A stretch of DNA of 47,032 bases from Flavobacteriales bacterium. Lineage in GTDB: Bacteria; Bacteroidota; Bacteroidia; Flavobacteriales_F; PHOS-HE28. The translations under genes were made by a program, and so were the position numbers. The stretch's first letter is position 1, and each line of letters opens with the position of its first letter. The notes below the pieces were generated by a model. The model was not told where the DNA came from and did no database searches. It was given only the letters and a program-made list of their open reading frames with translations. Of the stretch, positions 35,901 through 42,077 are shown piece by piece. The stretch spans positions 1-47,032 of the forward strand of contig JAEUSU010000033.1 in NCBI GenBank assembly GCA_016788635.1. The letters run 5' to 3'.

Positions 35901-35998
35901 TCGTGAAGTATTCCGGGTCCAGCAACGATCGCGATCCCATTTTGGTGAACATAGGTGGTTCCGTACCCACTGCCACCCGTACGGAACAGTTGCCCTGA
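32984..35998 (+). CDS. Secreted GloVer-repeat beta-propeller protein with dockerin-like C-terminus (copy 2)
   Basis: 1004 residues from ATG 32984, with a signal peptide (SIIVILALLLCHAIDIRAQ). Again about 13 repeat units (NGRLYGLCSEGG, NNLLYGVTKNGG, NGKLYGTTSSGA). The C-terminal module closely follows copy 1: FLEGPFNSGAGTMSDALR, GFVHVGGGGGETISP, RHRNHLGCMT, LKYSGSSNDRDPILVRIGG, DVNLDGIVKYSGSSNDRD, ending TEQLP. Position and similarity show a tandem gene duplication; the repeats have diverged more than the C-terminal module, as expected if that module has a shared job such as export or anchoring. It ends 9 bp from a convergent gene. Confidence 0.85.
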   Translation: MRKSCSIIVILALLLCHAIDIRAQTTHWGTTATGGTSDVGTLYTITEASVFTKVYDFPRNPGGNPKGDLVRASNGLYYGVTEFGGSLGFGTLFSFNPATGAYVTLHEFTGNSGTATGARPIRGLVIGANGRLYGLCSEGGTNNLGTLFEYIIASATFTRKVNFNGTTNGRNPRCKLVRASNNQLYGVTALGGANNRGVLFSYNATLASTPTSVTAIYNFTLADGGQPFSGMILATNNLLYGTTQIGGANGTASNGGSLYSFNTTSNTWTKLHDFAQAGGWRPTGELVQAANGLLYGTTSLGGASDLGALFSFEIATATYTKLYDMVAGTGGNTPFGAMFRASNNLLYGVTKNGGNADNGVLYSFNTTTNSYTPLVNMSTIGANDTWGGFIEDPNGTLVGMTNLGGLGLAGTMFKYVIGTNTLSTLVNFAYAEASFPKGRLTRATNGLFYGLASGGGLNGQGVLFSFNPTGSVFTKLVDLGGALGGSPFGTLVLSGGKLYGLCNNGGTHGGGTLFEFDPVSNTYTKKIDLQSAATGTGPLAGLMAASNGKLYGTTSSGATNGFGALLEYTPSTNTIVRRYDFIVVNGTQPEVDLLQASNGLLYGTLAQNGSLGQGTLFSYNPVNQAFTKLFNFDGLQGGTPSGELVQASNGKLYGTCRDGGLFFNGCIYSWDITSGTFVEEYDMETAEGRFSDGGLLEGTDARLYGTCVQGGANDKGVVFRFNPANGTFTVLQSFAGADGQNPFNSLVRDVIPPANQVQLAMKVFLEGPFNSGAGTMSDALRTLGGASPFPITEPYTALGFVHVGGGGGETISPTVLSVVGNDAIVDWVFLQLRSTVSPFNVIATRSALVQRDGDVVDINGVSAVSFNVAPGNYRVAVRHRNHLGCMTNAEVALSSSPTTVNLTNGSVATFGTSAQKTVGAFQVLFAGNCIPDNILKYSGSSNDRDPILVRIGGAVPTNTTNGYYIEDVNLDGIVKYSGSSNDRDPILVNIGGSVPTATRTEQLP

Positions 35999-36007
35999 CA
36001 AGGTGCT

Positions 36008-36943
36008 TCAGATCTCCATGATCCCTATGATGGGTTCGTGCATCAGTTCCCCACCAGGGTAACGTCGGGTATAGTCCATGTTGATCCAATGCCTGCCATC
36101 CGGGTCGATGTGGTAGTGCAACGGGGCATCCCCCACTTCGGCGGCAAATAGCACCTTACGAATGAGGAAGGCGGCACGCTCCATCGCTTTTGCATCGCCG
36201 ATCATTAGTTCGGGATATACATGTCCGGTGGTCCGCACCAGCCTGGCTTCACTACCCACCGCCTTCAGGCATGCCACCATGAGGACGGCATGGTCATCGC
36301 AATCTCCCGCCAACAGGGCCGCGCTTTCACTGGCCTTCGCGAAGTACTCCCCCCCCTTCAGATCCGATACATAGCGCCAGCGACCATTGATCTCCTTGAA
36401 GATCGAAAAGCTCTGCACAAGGGTGAACTCTCCCGGTTCCACCTCGCGGTCTTGAAAATGGGCTACCGCTGCGGTGACCGCGAATTTGCGTAGCGCCGGG
36501 TCCAGCACATCGATCGCTCCACGCAGCGCCACGGCATTGTGGAACGGCTCCGGATCGAGCATCAAGGGAACGTGTACGGCCTTGGTCCTAATCCCCTTAA
36601 GGGCATGGGCATAGGACCTGTATACTCCCTGTATCCCAGGTCCGTTTAGCAGGCCGGAGACTAACGCTCCCAAAAAGAGGAGAATGACCGACACCCGGAT
36701 CACCCCGGCAAAACGCTTTACTATGAAAACCAGCAGGATGAAGACGCTCAGGAAAGAAACCACGTGATCCACTCGAAGTCCAGCCCCATGAGGCAGCCTG
36801 ATCTCGGGCACCAACGGATAGATCAACAGGAATAGAGGCACCGTCAATAGCACGGCTGCCAAATAGATCAAGAACAACGGGCGTCGCCGCTGCACGTGAT
36901 CCGGAGCATCCGACCGTTCCATATCGCTCGTCCCAGCAACCAT
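36008..36943 (-). CDS. Membrane protein with transglutaminase-like cysteine protease domain
   Basis: 311 residues from the ATG at 36943 (36922 is an alternative; the longer frame begins with TTG). Three membrane helices lie at about 23-45, 60-76 and 82-100, followed by a soluble transglutaminase-like domain with a Cys-His-Asp arrangement: Cys215 in LLAGDCDDHAVLM, His241 in TTGHVYPE and Asp290 in HWINMDYTRRYPGG. In bacteria this superfamily is mostly peptidases or amidases rather than crosslinkers. The catalytic half probably faces the periplasm. Substrate unknown. No clean promoter match was found upstream (AACATTTG near 37015 is close). Confidence 0.78.
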   Translation of the reverse strand: MVAGTSDMERSDAPDHVQRRRPLFLIYLAAVLLTVPLFLLIYPLVPEIRLPHGAGLRVDHVVSFLSVFILLVFIVKRFAGVIRVSVILLFLGALVSGLLNGPGIQGVYRSYAHALKGIRTKAVHVPLMLDPEPFHNAVALRGAIDVLDPALRKFAVTAAVAHFQDREVEPGEFTLVQSFSIFKEINGRWRYVSDLKGGEYFAKASESAALLAGDCDDHAVLMVACLKAVGSEARLVRTTGHVYPELMIGDAKAMERAAFLIRKVLFAAEVGDAPLHYHIDPDGRHWINMDYTRRYPGGELMHEPIIGIMEI

Positions 36944-37045
36944 GGTCGCTGTTGCGGCGAAGATGATGCCAGCCCTTTCAGTGGTTCTCCAAAAAATGAA
37001 ACAAAACCCACCGAACAAATGTTCAAACTATTGAACCACTGGACA

Positions 37046-37074
37046 TTGCAAGCACTCTCCTACGGTTAGTTTTG
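37046..37074 (+). promoter_or_regulatory. Consensus Bacteroidota promoter TTG-N18-TAGTTTTG
   Basis: TTG at 37046-37048 and TAGTTTTG at 37067-37074, separated by 18 nt, the same spacing as the promoter at 29745-29773. The element ends 6 nt before the ATG of the M23 peptidase gene, so the mRNA may be leaderless. Confidence 0.7.
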
Positions 37075-37080
37075 TCGCCC

Positions 37081-37938
37081 ATGAACGGAAACCGGGGTTG
37101 TTTGACCCTTGGCCTAGTGTATATCATGGCACACCTGTCGGTGTCTGGCCAATCCGGCGACCTGGATATTGGTGGCCCGGAAGAAGTGGATGCCTACCGT
37201 TCCGCAGGCGATATTCGGGAAGTGACTGAGTTGGACTCCGCCCTCCACTTTCCTGCACATGAGCAGTATTGCAATTGGGAGGTCGGGGCCATTTTCGCCC
37301 CAAGCACCCTTCCTGCTTTCCCGACCCACCCGACCACCCTTCGCTTGGTGCACGCGGAATGCGACCACGCCACACCCGTTTGTGGCAAGGTCAACTCGGA
37401 ATTCGGCCCGCGGCGCGGACGCATGCACTACGGTGTGGACATTGACCTGGAGACCGGGGATCCGGTGTTCTCAGCCTTTCCAGGCATGGTGCGGATCGCT
37501 CGCTACGACCGGTCCTTCGGCAATGTGGTGGTGGTGCGCCATTGGAACGGCCTGGAAACGCTCTATGCCCACTTCTCCAAGATCAAGGTGAAGCCTGGCG
37601 ACCTTGTAGAGGCTGGTGATACATTGGGATCAGGTGGAAGTACCGGGCGCTCAACGGGCCCCCATTTGCATTTTGAAGTGCGCTACCTCGGCAGGGCCAT
37701 CGATCCGCGATTCATATTCGATGTGGAGGAAGGCAGCCTGAAGAGCCCTGCCTACACGATCACACCCGGTGTGATCGTGAATCCGGCCAGTCAGCGTAGC
37801 TACCACGTTGTCCGCCGGGGTGACACCCTGAGCTCACTGGCCCGACGCTATGGCACCACGGTGGGCCGGCTGTGCCAGATGAATAAACTGAGCAGCCGCT
37901 CAGTGCTGCGCGTTGGCCAGAGGGTCCGCTATCAATAG
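37081..37938 (+). CDS. M23 family metallopeptidase with C-terminal LysM domain
   Basis: 285 residues with an N-terminal hydrophobic export signal (CLTLGLVYIMAHLSVSGQS). The LytM/M23 peptidase domain spans about 100-215 with zinc ligands His116 and Asp120 in HYGVDID and His197 of HLHFE; His164 (LYAHFS) and His195 are the other catalytic-site histidines. The catalytic set is complete, so it should be an active endopeptidase that cuts peptidoglycan cross-links. A LysM domain at 242-285 (YHVVRRGDTLSSLARRYG) binds the glycan. Periplasmic; role in wall growth or cell separation. It has its own strong consensus promoter. Confidence 0.92.
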   Translation: MNGNRGCLTLGLVYIMAHLSVSGQSGDLDIGGPEEVDAYRSAGDIREVTELDSALHFPAHEQYCNWEVGAIFAPSTLPAFPTHPTTLRLVHAECDHATPVCGKVNSEFGPRRGRMHYGVDIDLETGDPVFSAFPGMVRIARYDRSFGNVVVVRHWNGLETLYAHFSKIKVKPGDLVEAGDTLGSGGSTGRSTGPHLHFEVRYLGRAIDPRFIFDVEEGSLKSPAYTITPGVIVNPASQRSYHVVRRGDTLSSLARRYGTTVGRLCQMNKLSSRSVLRVGQRVRYQ

Positions 37939-37997
37939 CCGGCCACCCAGTGGACTGAAAAGGTCACTACAGAAGATCATCCAACATCTCGTATGCC

Positions 37998-38018
37998 CCG
38001 GAAAGCCGTTCGTTCCGG
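37998..38018 (+). terminator. Small hairpin after the M23 gene
   Basis: Perfect 6-bp arms CCGGAA (37998-38003) and TTCCGG (38013-38018) with a 9-nt loop, 60 bp after the stop. There is no T-tract on the plus strand, so termination is doubtful. Confidence 0.25.
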
Positions 38019-38045
38019 AACCCAGGCACTCGTTCTGCATGAATG

Positions 38046-38071
38046 AAAAAGGGGCGGCTGCAAGCCGCCCC
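38046..38071 (-). terminator. Rho-independent terminator of tRNA-Leu (minus strand)
   Basis: Nine-bp perfect GC stem (38051-38059 with 38063-38071) around a 3-nt loop, followed on the minus strand by five T (38050-38046). It lies 5 nt after the tRNA 3' end. This is the only textbook intrinsic terminator in the window. Confidence 0.9.
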
Positions 38072-38076
38072 TCAGG

Positions 38077-38160
38077 TGCCGAAGGTGGGACTCGAACCCA
38101 CACGAACTTTCGCCCACACGCCCCTGAAACGTGCGCGTCTACCAATTCCGCCACTTCGGC
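38077..38160 (-). tRNA. tRNA-Leu (anticodon CAG)
   Basis: 84 nt on the minus strand. The acceptor arm GCCGAAG pairs with CTTCGGC, with discriminator A at 38077. The D-arm region is GCGGAATTGGTAGACGC, and the anticodon loop is TTCAGGG with anticodon CAG reading CUG. A long class II variable arm and the T-arm GGGTTCGAGTCCC follow. No CCA is encoded (CCT follows). Its own promoter and terminator flank it. Confidence 0.95.
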
Positions 38161-38190
38161 TTTTCCTTACGGCGAGCGCCGGAAGGGCTG

Positions 38191-38198
38191 CAAATATA
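38191..38198 (-). promoter_or_regulatory. Consensus -7 promoter element TATATTTG for tRNA-Leu (minus strand)
   Basis: Perfect TAnnTTTG on the minus strand, 30 nt before the tRNA 5' end, consistent with a short 5' leader trimmed by RNase P. No TTG at exactly 18 nt upstream. Confidence 0.6.
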
Positions 38199-38248
38199 GA
38201 ACTTCCTCGCATCGTGGCTCGTTAACAACGAGGAGGCCTTCCTACCAG

Positions 38249-38256
38249 TAACTTGG
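38249..38256 (+). promoter_or_regulatory. Candidate -7 promoter element TAACTTGG
   Basis: Fits TAnnTTnG and ends 7 nt before the YkuK-like ATG. The same octamer precedes the MORN-like gene on the other strand. Confidence 0.4.
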
Positions 38257-38263
38257 TGAACGT

Positions 38264-38755
38264 ATGGCACCACCGGAAGAGTTCCGAAGTATGGGAGATG
38301 GCAGACCCGTGCACCTGTTGCGCCATGTGCAACAGGTGCTGCACCATTCATCGGAGATCGTTGTACACGTAGGAACGGACAGCCACAACCGGGGCGACCA
38401 GACCTTGTACACCACCACCGTTGTACTGCGCTACCGCCAGAACGGTGCGCATGTGCTGTACCATAAGGAAAGGACGCACCGTGTGAAGGACATGTGGACC
38501 CGGCTATGGGGAGAGGTCGAACGCAGCCTGGTCGTTGCTCGTGCGTTGGCGGATGGGGGCATCCTTCCACTTGCTACGATCGACCTAGACCTGAACAGCG
38601 TGGCAGGTTTCGCATCCAACAAGCTGCACAAGGCCGCTGTGGGCCATGTGGTGGCCATGGGTTTCGAAGCACGCACCAAACCCGATATACTACCTGCCAC
38701 CTGGGCGGCCAACATCCTCTGCAATGGGCGCCCACTGTCACTTGCAGGCATGTAA
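38264..38755 (+). CDS. YkuK-like ribonuclease H-fold protein (DUF458)
   Basis: 163 residues. The pattern VVHVGTDSHNRGDQTLYTTTVVLR followed by an acidic second strand (ATIDLDLNS) and a C-terminal GFEARTKPD block fits the YkuK family, which has an RNase H-like fold with clustered acidic residues. No signal peptide; cytoplasmic. The true activity of this family is not established; a nuclease-like role is inferred from the fold. It is a single-gene unit between tRNA-Leu (divergent) and the peptidase gene (convergent, 18 bp apart). Confidence in the family is good, in the function low. Confidence 0.8.
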   Translation: MAPPEEFRSMGDGRPVHLLRHVQQVLHHSSEIVVHVGTDSHNRGDQTLYTTTVVLRYRQNGAHVLYHKERTHRVKDMWTRLWGEVERSLVVARALADGGILPLATIDLDLNSVAGFASNKLHKAAVGHVVAMGFEARTKPDILPATWAANILCNGRPLSLAGM

Positions 38756-38773
38756 AGTGCCGCCGGCAGCTGT

Positions 38774-40825
38774 TCAGTTGCGGTCAGGAAGGTGGCTGTG
38801 CTCTCGTCCGTAGTAGAGCATCTGCTCAATGAAGTCCGTAGGATACTCCATGAGCACATCGATCAAGGCACCGGAGTCGTCGTACACGGGCTTCATGATG
38901 GGCTGGATGAAGCCCGCATAAGGTGCGGTCTTGATGCGTTCAGCACGGGACAGCACCTCCGCGTGGATGCTGGGATCGACCTTTACGCCATACCCCTCCA
39001 CAAGGGCCTGGGCGGAAGCGAAGTCTCCTTGGCTCTTGATGCGCTGGACCTCCTTCAACAGTTCACCAAAAAGGCTCCGTAACTTCTCATAGTCGCGAAT
39101 GTCATAGTATGTCTCCCCGTCGCGCGTCACCTTCACGATCACGCTGTCCGCCATTCCCTTCTCATACACCCATGCGCTCACCCACTTCCGATTGCGCATG
39201 TGGGCCTCTTCTATGTCCTTGCCGGGTTTGATGCGCCGCAACTGCACCAGCAGGCCATTCCGAATGTAGCCATCGTACTCAGCCATGCCCACTTCCAGGC
39301 TCGGCATCACGCCCAATTCCACCAGCTTGGGGTCCATCACGAAATAGAGCGCGACCAGGTCCGCACGGCCCTCCTCGATCGTGCTCGCATAGTTCTTCAG
39401 GGTCACATCCGTCTCGGCCACACCGGGTTCCAACTGGCCACTGGCATGCCCGATCACCTCATGCAATGCGGTGTGCAACTTGCCGGCCAAGGCTCCGTGC
39501 TCCTTGGCACGCGTGATCTCCTCCTCGTCGTGGCAGAACACCTCCAGGGTGCTGCTGCCGCTGCTCTTGTCATAGGCATCGCTGATGTTGCCCAGGCTCA
39601 CGCTCTTGCTGCCATGCGCCGTACGGATCCAGTTCGCGTTTGGCAGGTTCACACCAACCGGTGTGCTTGGGGCGGCATCACCCGCCTCACCCACCGTGTT
39701 TATGAAGCGATACGTGATGCCCACCACGTTCTTCTTCTTGTGTTCGGGCAGCAGCGGGCTGTTGTCCTCGAACCACTGGGCGTTCCGCTGAATGGCCAGC
39801 ATGTTGCGCGTAGCTTCAGGGTCGTTCACCTCAATTATGCTCTCATAGCTGCCCCGTTTGCCCATGGGGTCATTGTACACCTCCACAAAGCCCATGATGA
39901 AGTCCACGCTGTTCGTGGTGTCCTGCACCCATGCCACATTGAAGTCATCCCAGGTCTTGAGGTCCCCCGTGCGGTAATAGGCGATGAGCAGTTCGATCGC
40001 TTTCCGTTGCTGTTCGTTCTCCGCCACCCCGGCGGCCTTCTCCAACCACTTCACGCTCTCCTCCAAAGCCTGTCCATACAAACCACCGACCATGTACACC
40101 TGCTCCGTCAGGCGTCCGTTGGCATCCCTCACAAGCCGGCTATTCAATCCATGACTCAGTGGACGCAAGGTGTCCCCCCCCTTCTCCTTCGCTGCATAGA
40201 AGGCCTCGACCTCCTTCTGGTTCACATCCTCGCCATAGAAGTTAACAGCGCTTGCCAGCACGAGGTCTTTCGTGGGATCAAGGCTCACCTTCTTCGCATC
40301 CACCGTGGGGTCGAAGATCACGGCAAGTACTTCGGCTGGCAGGCTTGATCCCACATCCGCGAGCAGCTTTTCAAAATACGCCTGGCTGAAGGCGGGCTGG
40401 TGCTTGTCGTTGCTATAATGATGATGGATGCCGTTGCTGAAGAAGACTTGCTTGGCATAGACCATGAAGTCATCCCAATCCTTGCCGGCACGCTCCCCCT
40501 TATGATCCGTAAGTATGCGTTCCAATGATCGCCGTATGCTCAGGTTGTAGCGATGGTTCTGGTCCCACATGATGTCCCGCCCGGCAAGACCGGCCATGTT
40601 CAGATAGAACGCCAATTGCTTCTGCTGCAGACTGAGCTGGTCCCAACCGGGCACCTTGTAGCGCAATATCCGCACATCGGCGAACTGGTCTGTCTGCCAC
40701 TGAAAGGTGGAGTCCGCGGAGGTGGATACCGGGCCTTTGTCCCCGTTTCCACATGAAGCGAAAAGAGCAAGCGCGGCAAGCACAGAGAGATAATGGGGGC
40801 GGATCGACGGGTAGGTCTGGGTCAT
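38774..40825 (-). CDS. Dipeptidyl-peptidase III family metallopeptidase (M49), lipoprotein
   Basis: 683 residues. The first 25 residues form a lipoprotein signal (LAALALFASC, lipid-modified Cys25), so the enzyme is membrane-anchored, unlike the cytosolic eukaryotic DPP III. The zinc site of family M49 is present: HEVIGH at 455-460 (HExxGH form) and EEGRADL at 484-490 with the third ligand. M49 enzymes remove dipeptides from the N-terminus of short peptides. Length is normal for the Bacteroidota branch. It is the last of four genes read from 46378 downwards, 21 bp after the HD-domain gene; it may feed on peptides at the cell surface or in the periplasm. Confidence 0.92.
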   Translation of the reverse strand: MTQTYPSIRPHYLSVLAALALFASCGNGDKGPVSTSADSTFQWQTDQFADVRILRYKVPGWDQLSLQQKQLAFYLNMAGLAGRDIMWDQNHRYNLSIRRSLERILTDHKGERAGKDWDDFMVYAKQVFFSNGIHHHYSNDKHQPAFSQAYFEKLLADVGSSLPAEVLAVIFDPTVDAKKVSLDPTKDLVLASAVNFYGEDVNQKEVEAFYAAKEKGGDTLRPLSHGLNSRLVRDANGRLTEQVYMVGGLYGQALEESVKWLEKAAGVAENEQQRKAIELLIAYYRTGDLKTWDDFNVAWVQDTTNSVDFIMGFVEVYNDPMGKRGSYESIIEVNDPEATRNMLAIQRNAQWFEDNSPLLPEHKKKNVVGITYRFINTVGEAGDAAPSTPVGVNLPNANWIRTAHGSKSVSLGNISDAYDKSSGSSTLEVFCHDEEEITRAKEHGALAGKLHTALHEVIGHASGQLEPGVAETDVTLKNYASTIEEGRADLVALYFVMDPKLVELGVMPSLEVGMAEYDGYIRNGLLVQLRRIKPGKDIEEAHMRNRKWVSAWVYEKGMADSVIVKVTRDGETYYDIRDYEKLRSLFGELLKEVQRIKSQGDFASAQALVEGYGVKVDPSIHAEVLSRAERIKTAPYAGFIQPIMKPVYDDSGALIDVLMEYPTDFIEQMLYYGREHSHLPDRN

Positions 40826-40846
40826 GGTAATGATGGGATATCTGGA

Positions 40847-41329
40847 TCACGCACCGGGACGGGAGCGTGCGGTCTGTACGGTCATGTTCGCGCGGGCCAC
40901 CTCCACGAGCTTCTTCAACCTGTGGTAGGCGGCCAGTTGCTTGTTGTACCGCTTCAGGTCAGCATGGGCGAGCGTATCCACATGCAAGAGGTCCATTTTG
41001 TCGGCCAGGTCATGCAGTTTCACGCGTATGGCCAGCGGGTCCTGCATCACCCGCTCGATGTAGCCATCATAGTCCTCATCAGTACGGCGTGTGATGTGGT
41101 CCAGTGCCTTGATGATGCGCGGAGGAAAGCCCCGCTTCACCAGATCGGCCGGCTTCAGCTCCGAACGCTCAAGGATGTCATGCAACGCACCAAGCACCTG
41201 CTCCTCCATGTCGTGGCCGCGCATCATCACGCGCATCACGTGCAGTACGTATGGTTTATTGAAGCGGTCCACCTGGCCCTTATGGACCTTGGCCGCCAGC
41301 CGGATCGCACGCTCCAGCAGATGGTCCAT
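40847..41329 (-). CDS. Stand-alone RelA/SpoT-type HD domain protein
   Basis: 160 residues from ATG 41329; the longer frame adds a 47-residue arginine- and serine-rich stretch unlike the family. The opening AIRLAAKVHKGQVDRFNKPYVLHVMRV matches the start of the (p)ppGpp hydrolase HD domain, with metal ligands His30, His50-Asp51 (ALHDILE) and Asp107 (KLHDLADKMD). There is no synthetase, TGS or ACT domain. The ED motif needed by hydrolases (HDxxED) reads HDILER here, so Glu54 is present but the Asp is Arg55. It may be a small alarmone hydrolase or another nucleotide phosphohydrolase. It starts 10 bp after the lipoprotein gene. Confidence 0.8.
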   Translation of the reverse strand: MDHLLERAIRLAAKVHKGQVDRFNKPYVLHVMRVMMRGHDMEEQVLGALHDILERSELKPADLVKRGFPPRIIKALDHITRRTDEDYDGYIERVMQDPLAIRVKLHDLADKMDLLHVDTLAHADLKRYNKQLAAYHRLKKLVEVARANMTVQTARSRPGA

Positions 41330-41339
41330 AACCCGTGGC

Positions 41340-42077
41340 TTATCTACCGGCGAGGGTGATGCGGAAGTCGAGGGCATGTGGATCGCGCATGATGACCGAC
41401 CAGTCCGTATCCGTGCGCAGCTGCTTCGGTGACGGAGCACTCCGTTGGACCCCTTCCGGAAGGCTCGCATCCGCGATCTCCGACTGGAAGGTGAAGGCGA
41501 ACTTGTAATGCATGCTCTTCAGCACCTCATCCGCCCCCTCGCCTTCCTCATCGGGTGGTGCATCACCACCCAATGTGGTCGCTCCTTTGTTCGTTGTACG
41601 CACCAATGTCTCGCCATCCCAGGCAAAGAACTTATGTGCATTGCCGGTGCTGTCCGGCATGAGGACGTTCAAGGCCGCGTTCAGGGCATTCAGGTCCTTG
41701 AATCGAAAGCTCACCCGCTGCACATGTCCGCTCTTCTCCTTCTTCAACTTCACCTTGGACACCCCCCCCACCTTCTTCAGGGCCGGTATCCGCTCGCTCA
41801 TATCCATGAACTCACTCACCGAGACCTTGTCCTTTTCCTTGCCTTCATTCCCCATCATGCTCCCCAAGTCCTTCATCATCTCTCCCATTACAGTCAGGTC
41901 CACGACGTATTCCATTTGCCCTGAACCATCCTTGCGAAAGGAGTAGTTCTCCTCAATGGTGATGCACCCCGATAGGACCAGCAGCAGGATCAACCAACCA
42001 TGCCCGAGAAGCCAGCGGAATGATCTGCCGCCCACCACTTGCAAGATCGACCTCCTCACCACGTGATACGCACTCAT
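41340..42077 (-). CDS. Lipoprotein of unknown function
   Basis: 245 residues from ATG 42077, which overlaps the stop of the large surface-protein gene (ATGA). The N-terminus is long and basic (VVRRSILQVVGGRSFRW) before the hydrophobic core and lipobox LLLVLSGC; Cys38 would be lipidated. The rest is soluble and mixed alpha-beta (YSFRKDGSGQMEYVVDLTVM, VSFRFKDLNALNAALNVL), with no domain I recognise. Its position and overlap suggest cotranslation with the surface protein, perhaps as an accessory lipoprotein; that is inference. Confidence 0.75.
   Translation of the reverse strand: MSAYHVVRRSILQVVGGRSFRWLLGHGWLILLLVLSGCITIEENYSFRKDGSGQMEYVVDLTVMGEMMKDLGSMMGNEGKEKDKVSVSEFMDMSERIPALKKVGGVSKVKLKKEKSGHVQRVSFRFKDLNALNAALNVLMPDSTGNAHKFFAWDGETLVRTTNKGATTLGGDAPPDEEGEGADEVLKSMHYKFAFTFQSEIADASLPEGVQRSAPSPKQLRTDTDWSVIMRDPHALDFRITLAGR

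Noticed and set aside
37913..38251. 112-codon frame across the tRNA-Leu region
   Set aside because: Runs through the tRNA terminator and tRNA gene; no family resemblance.
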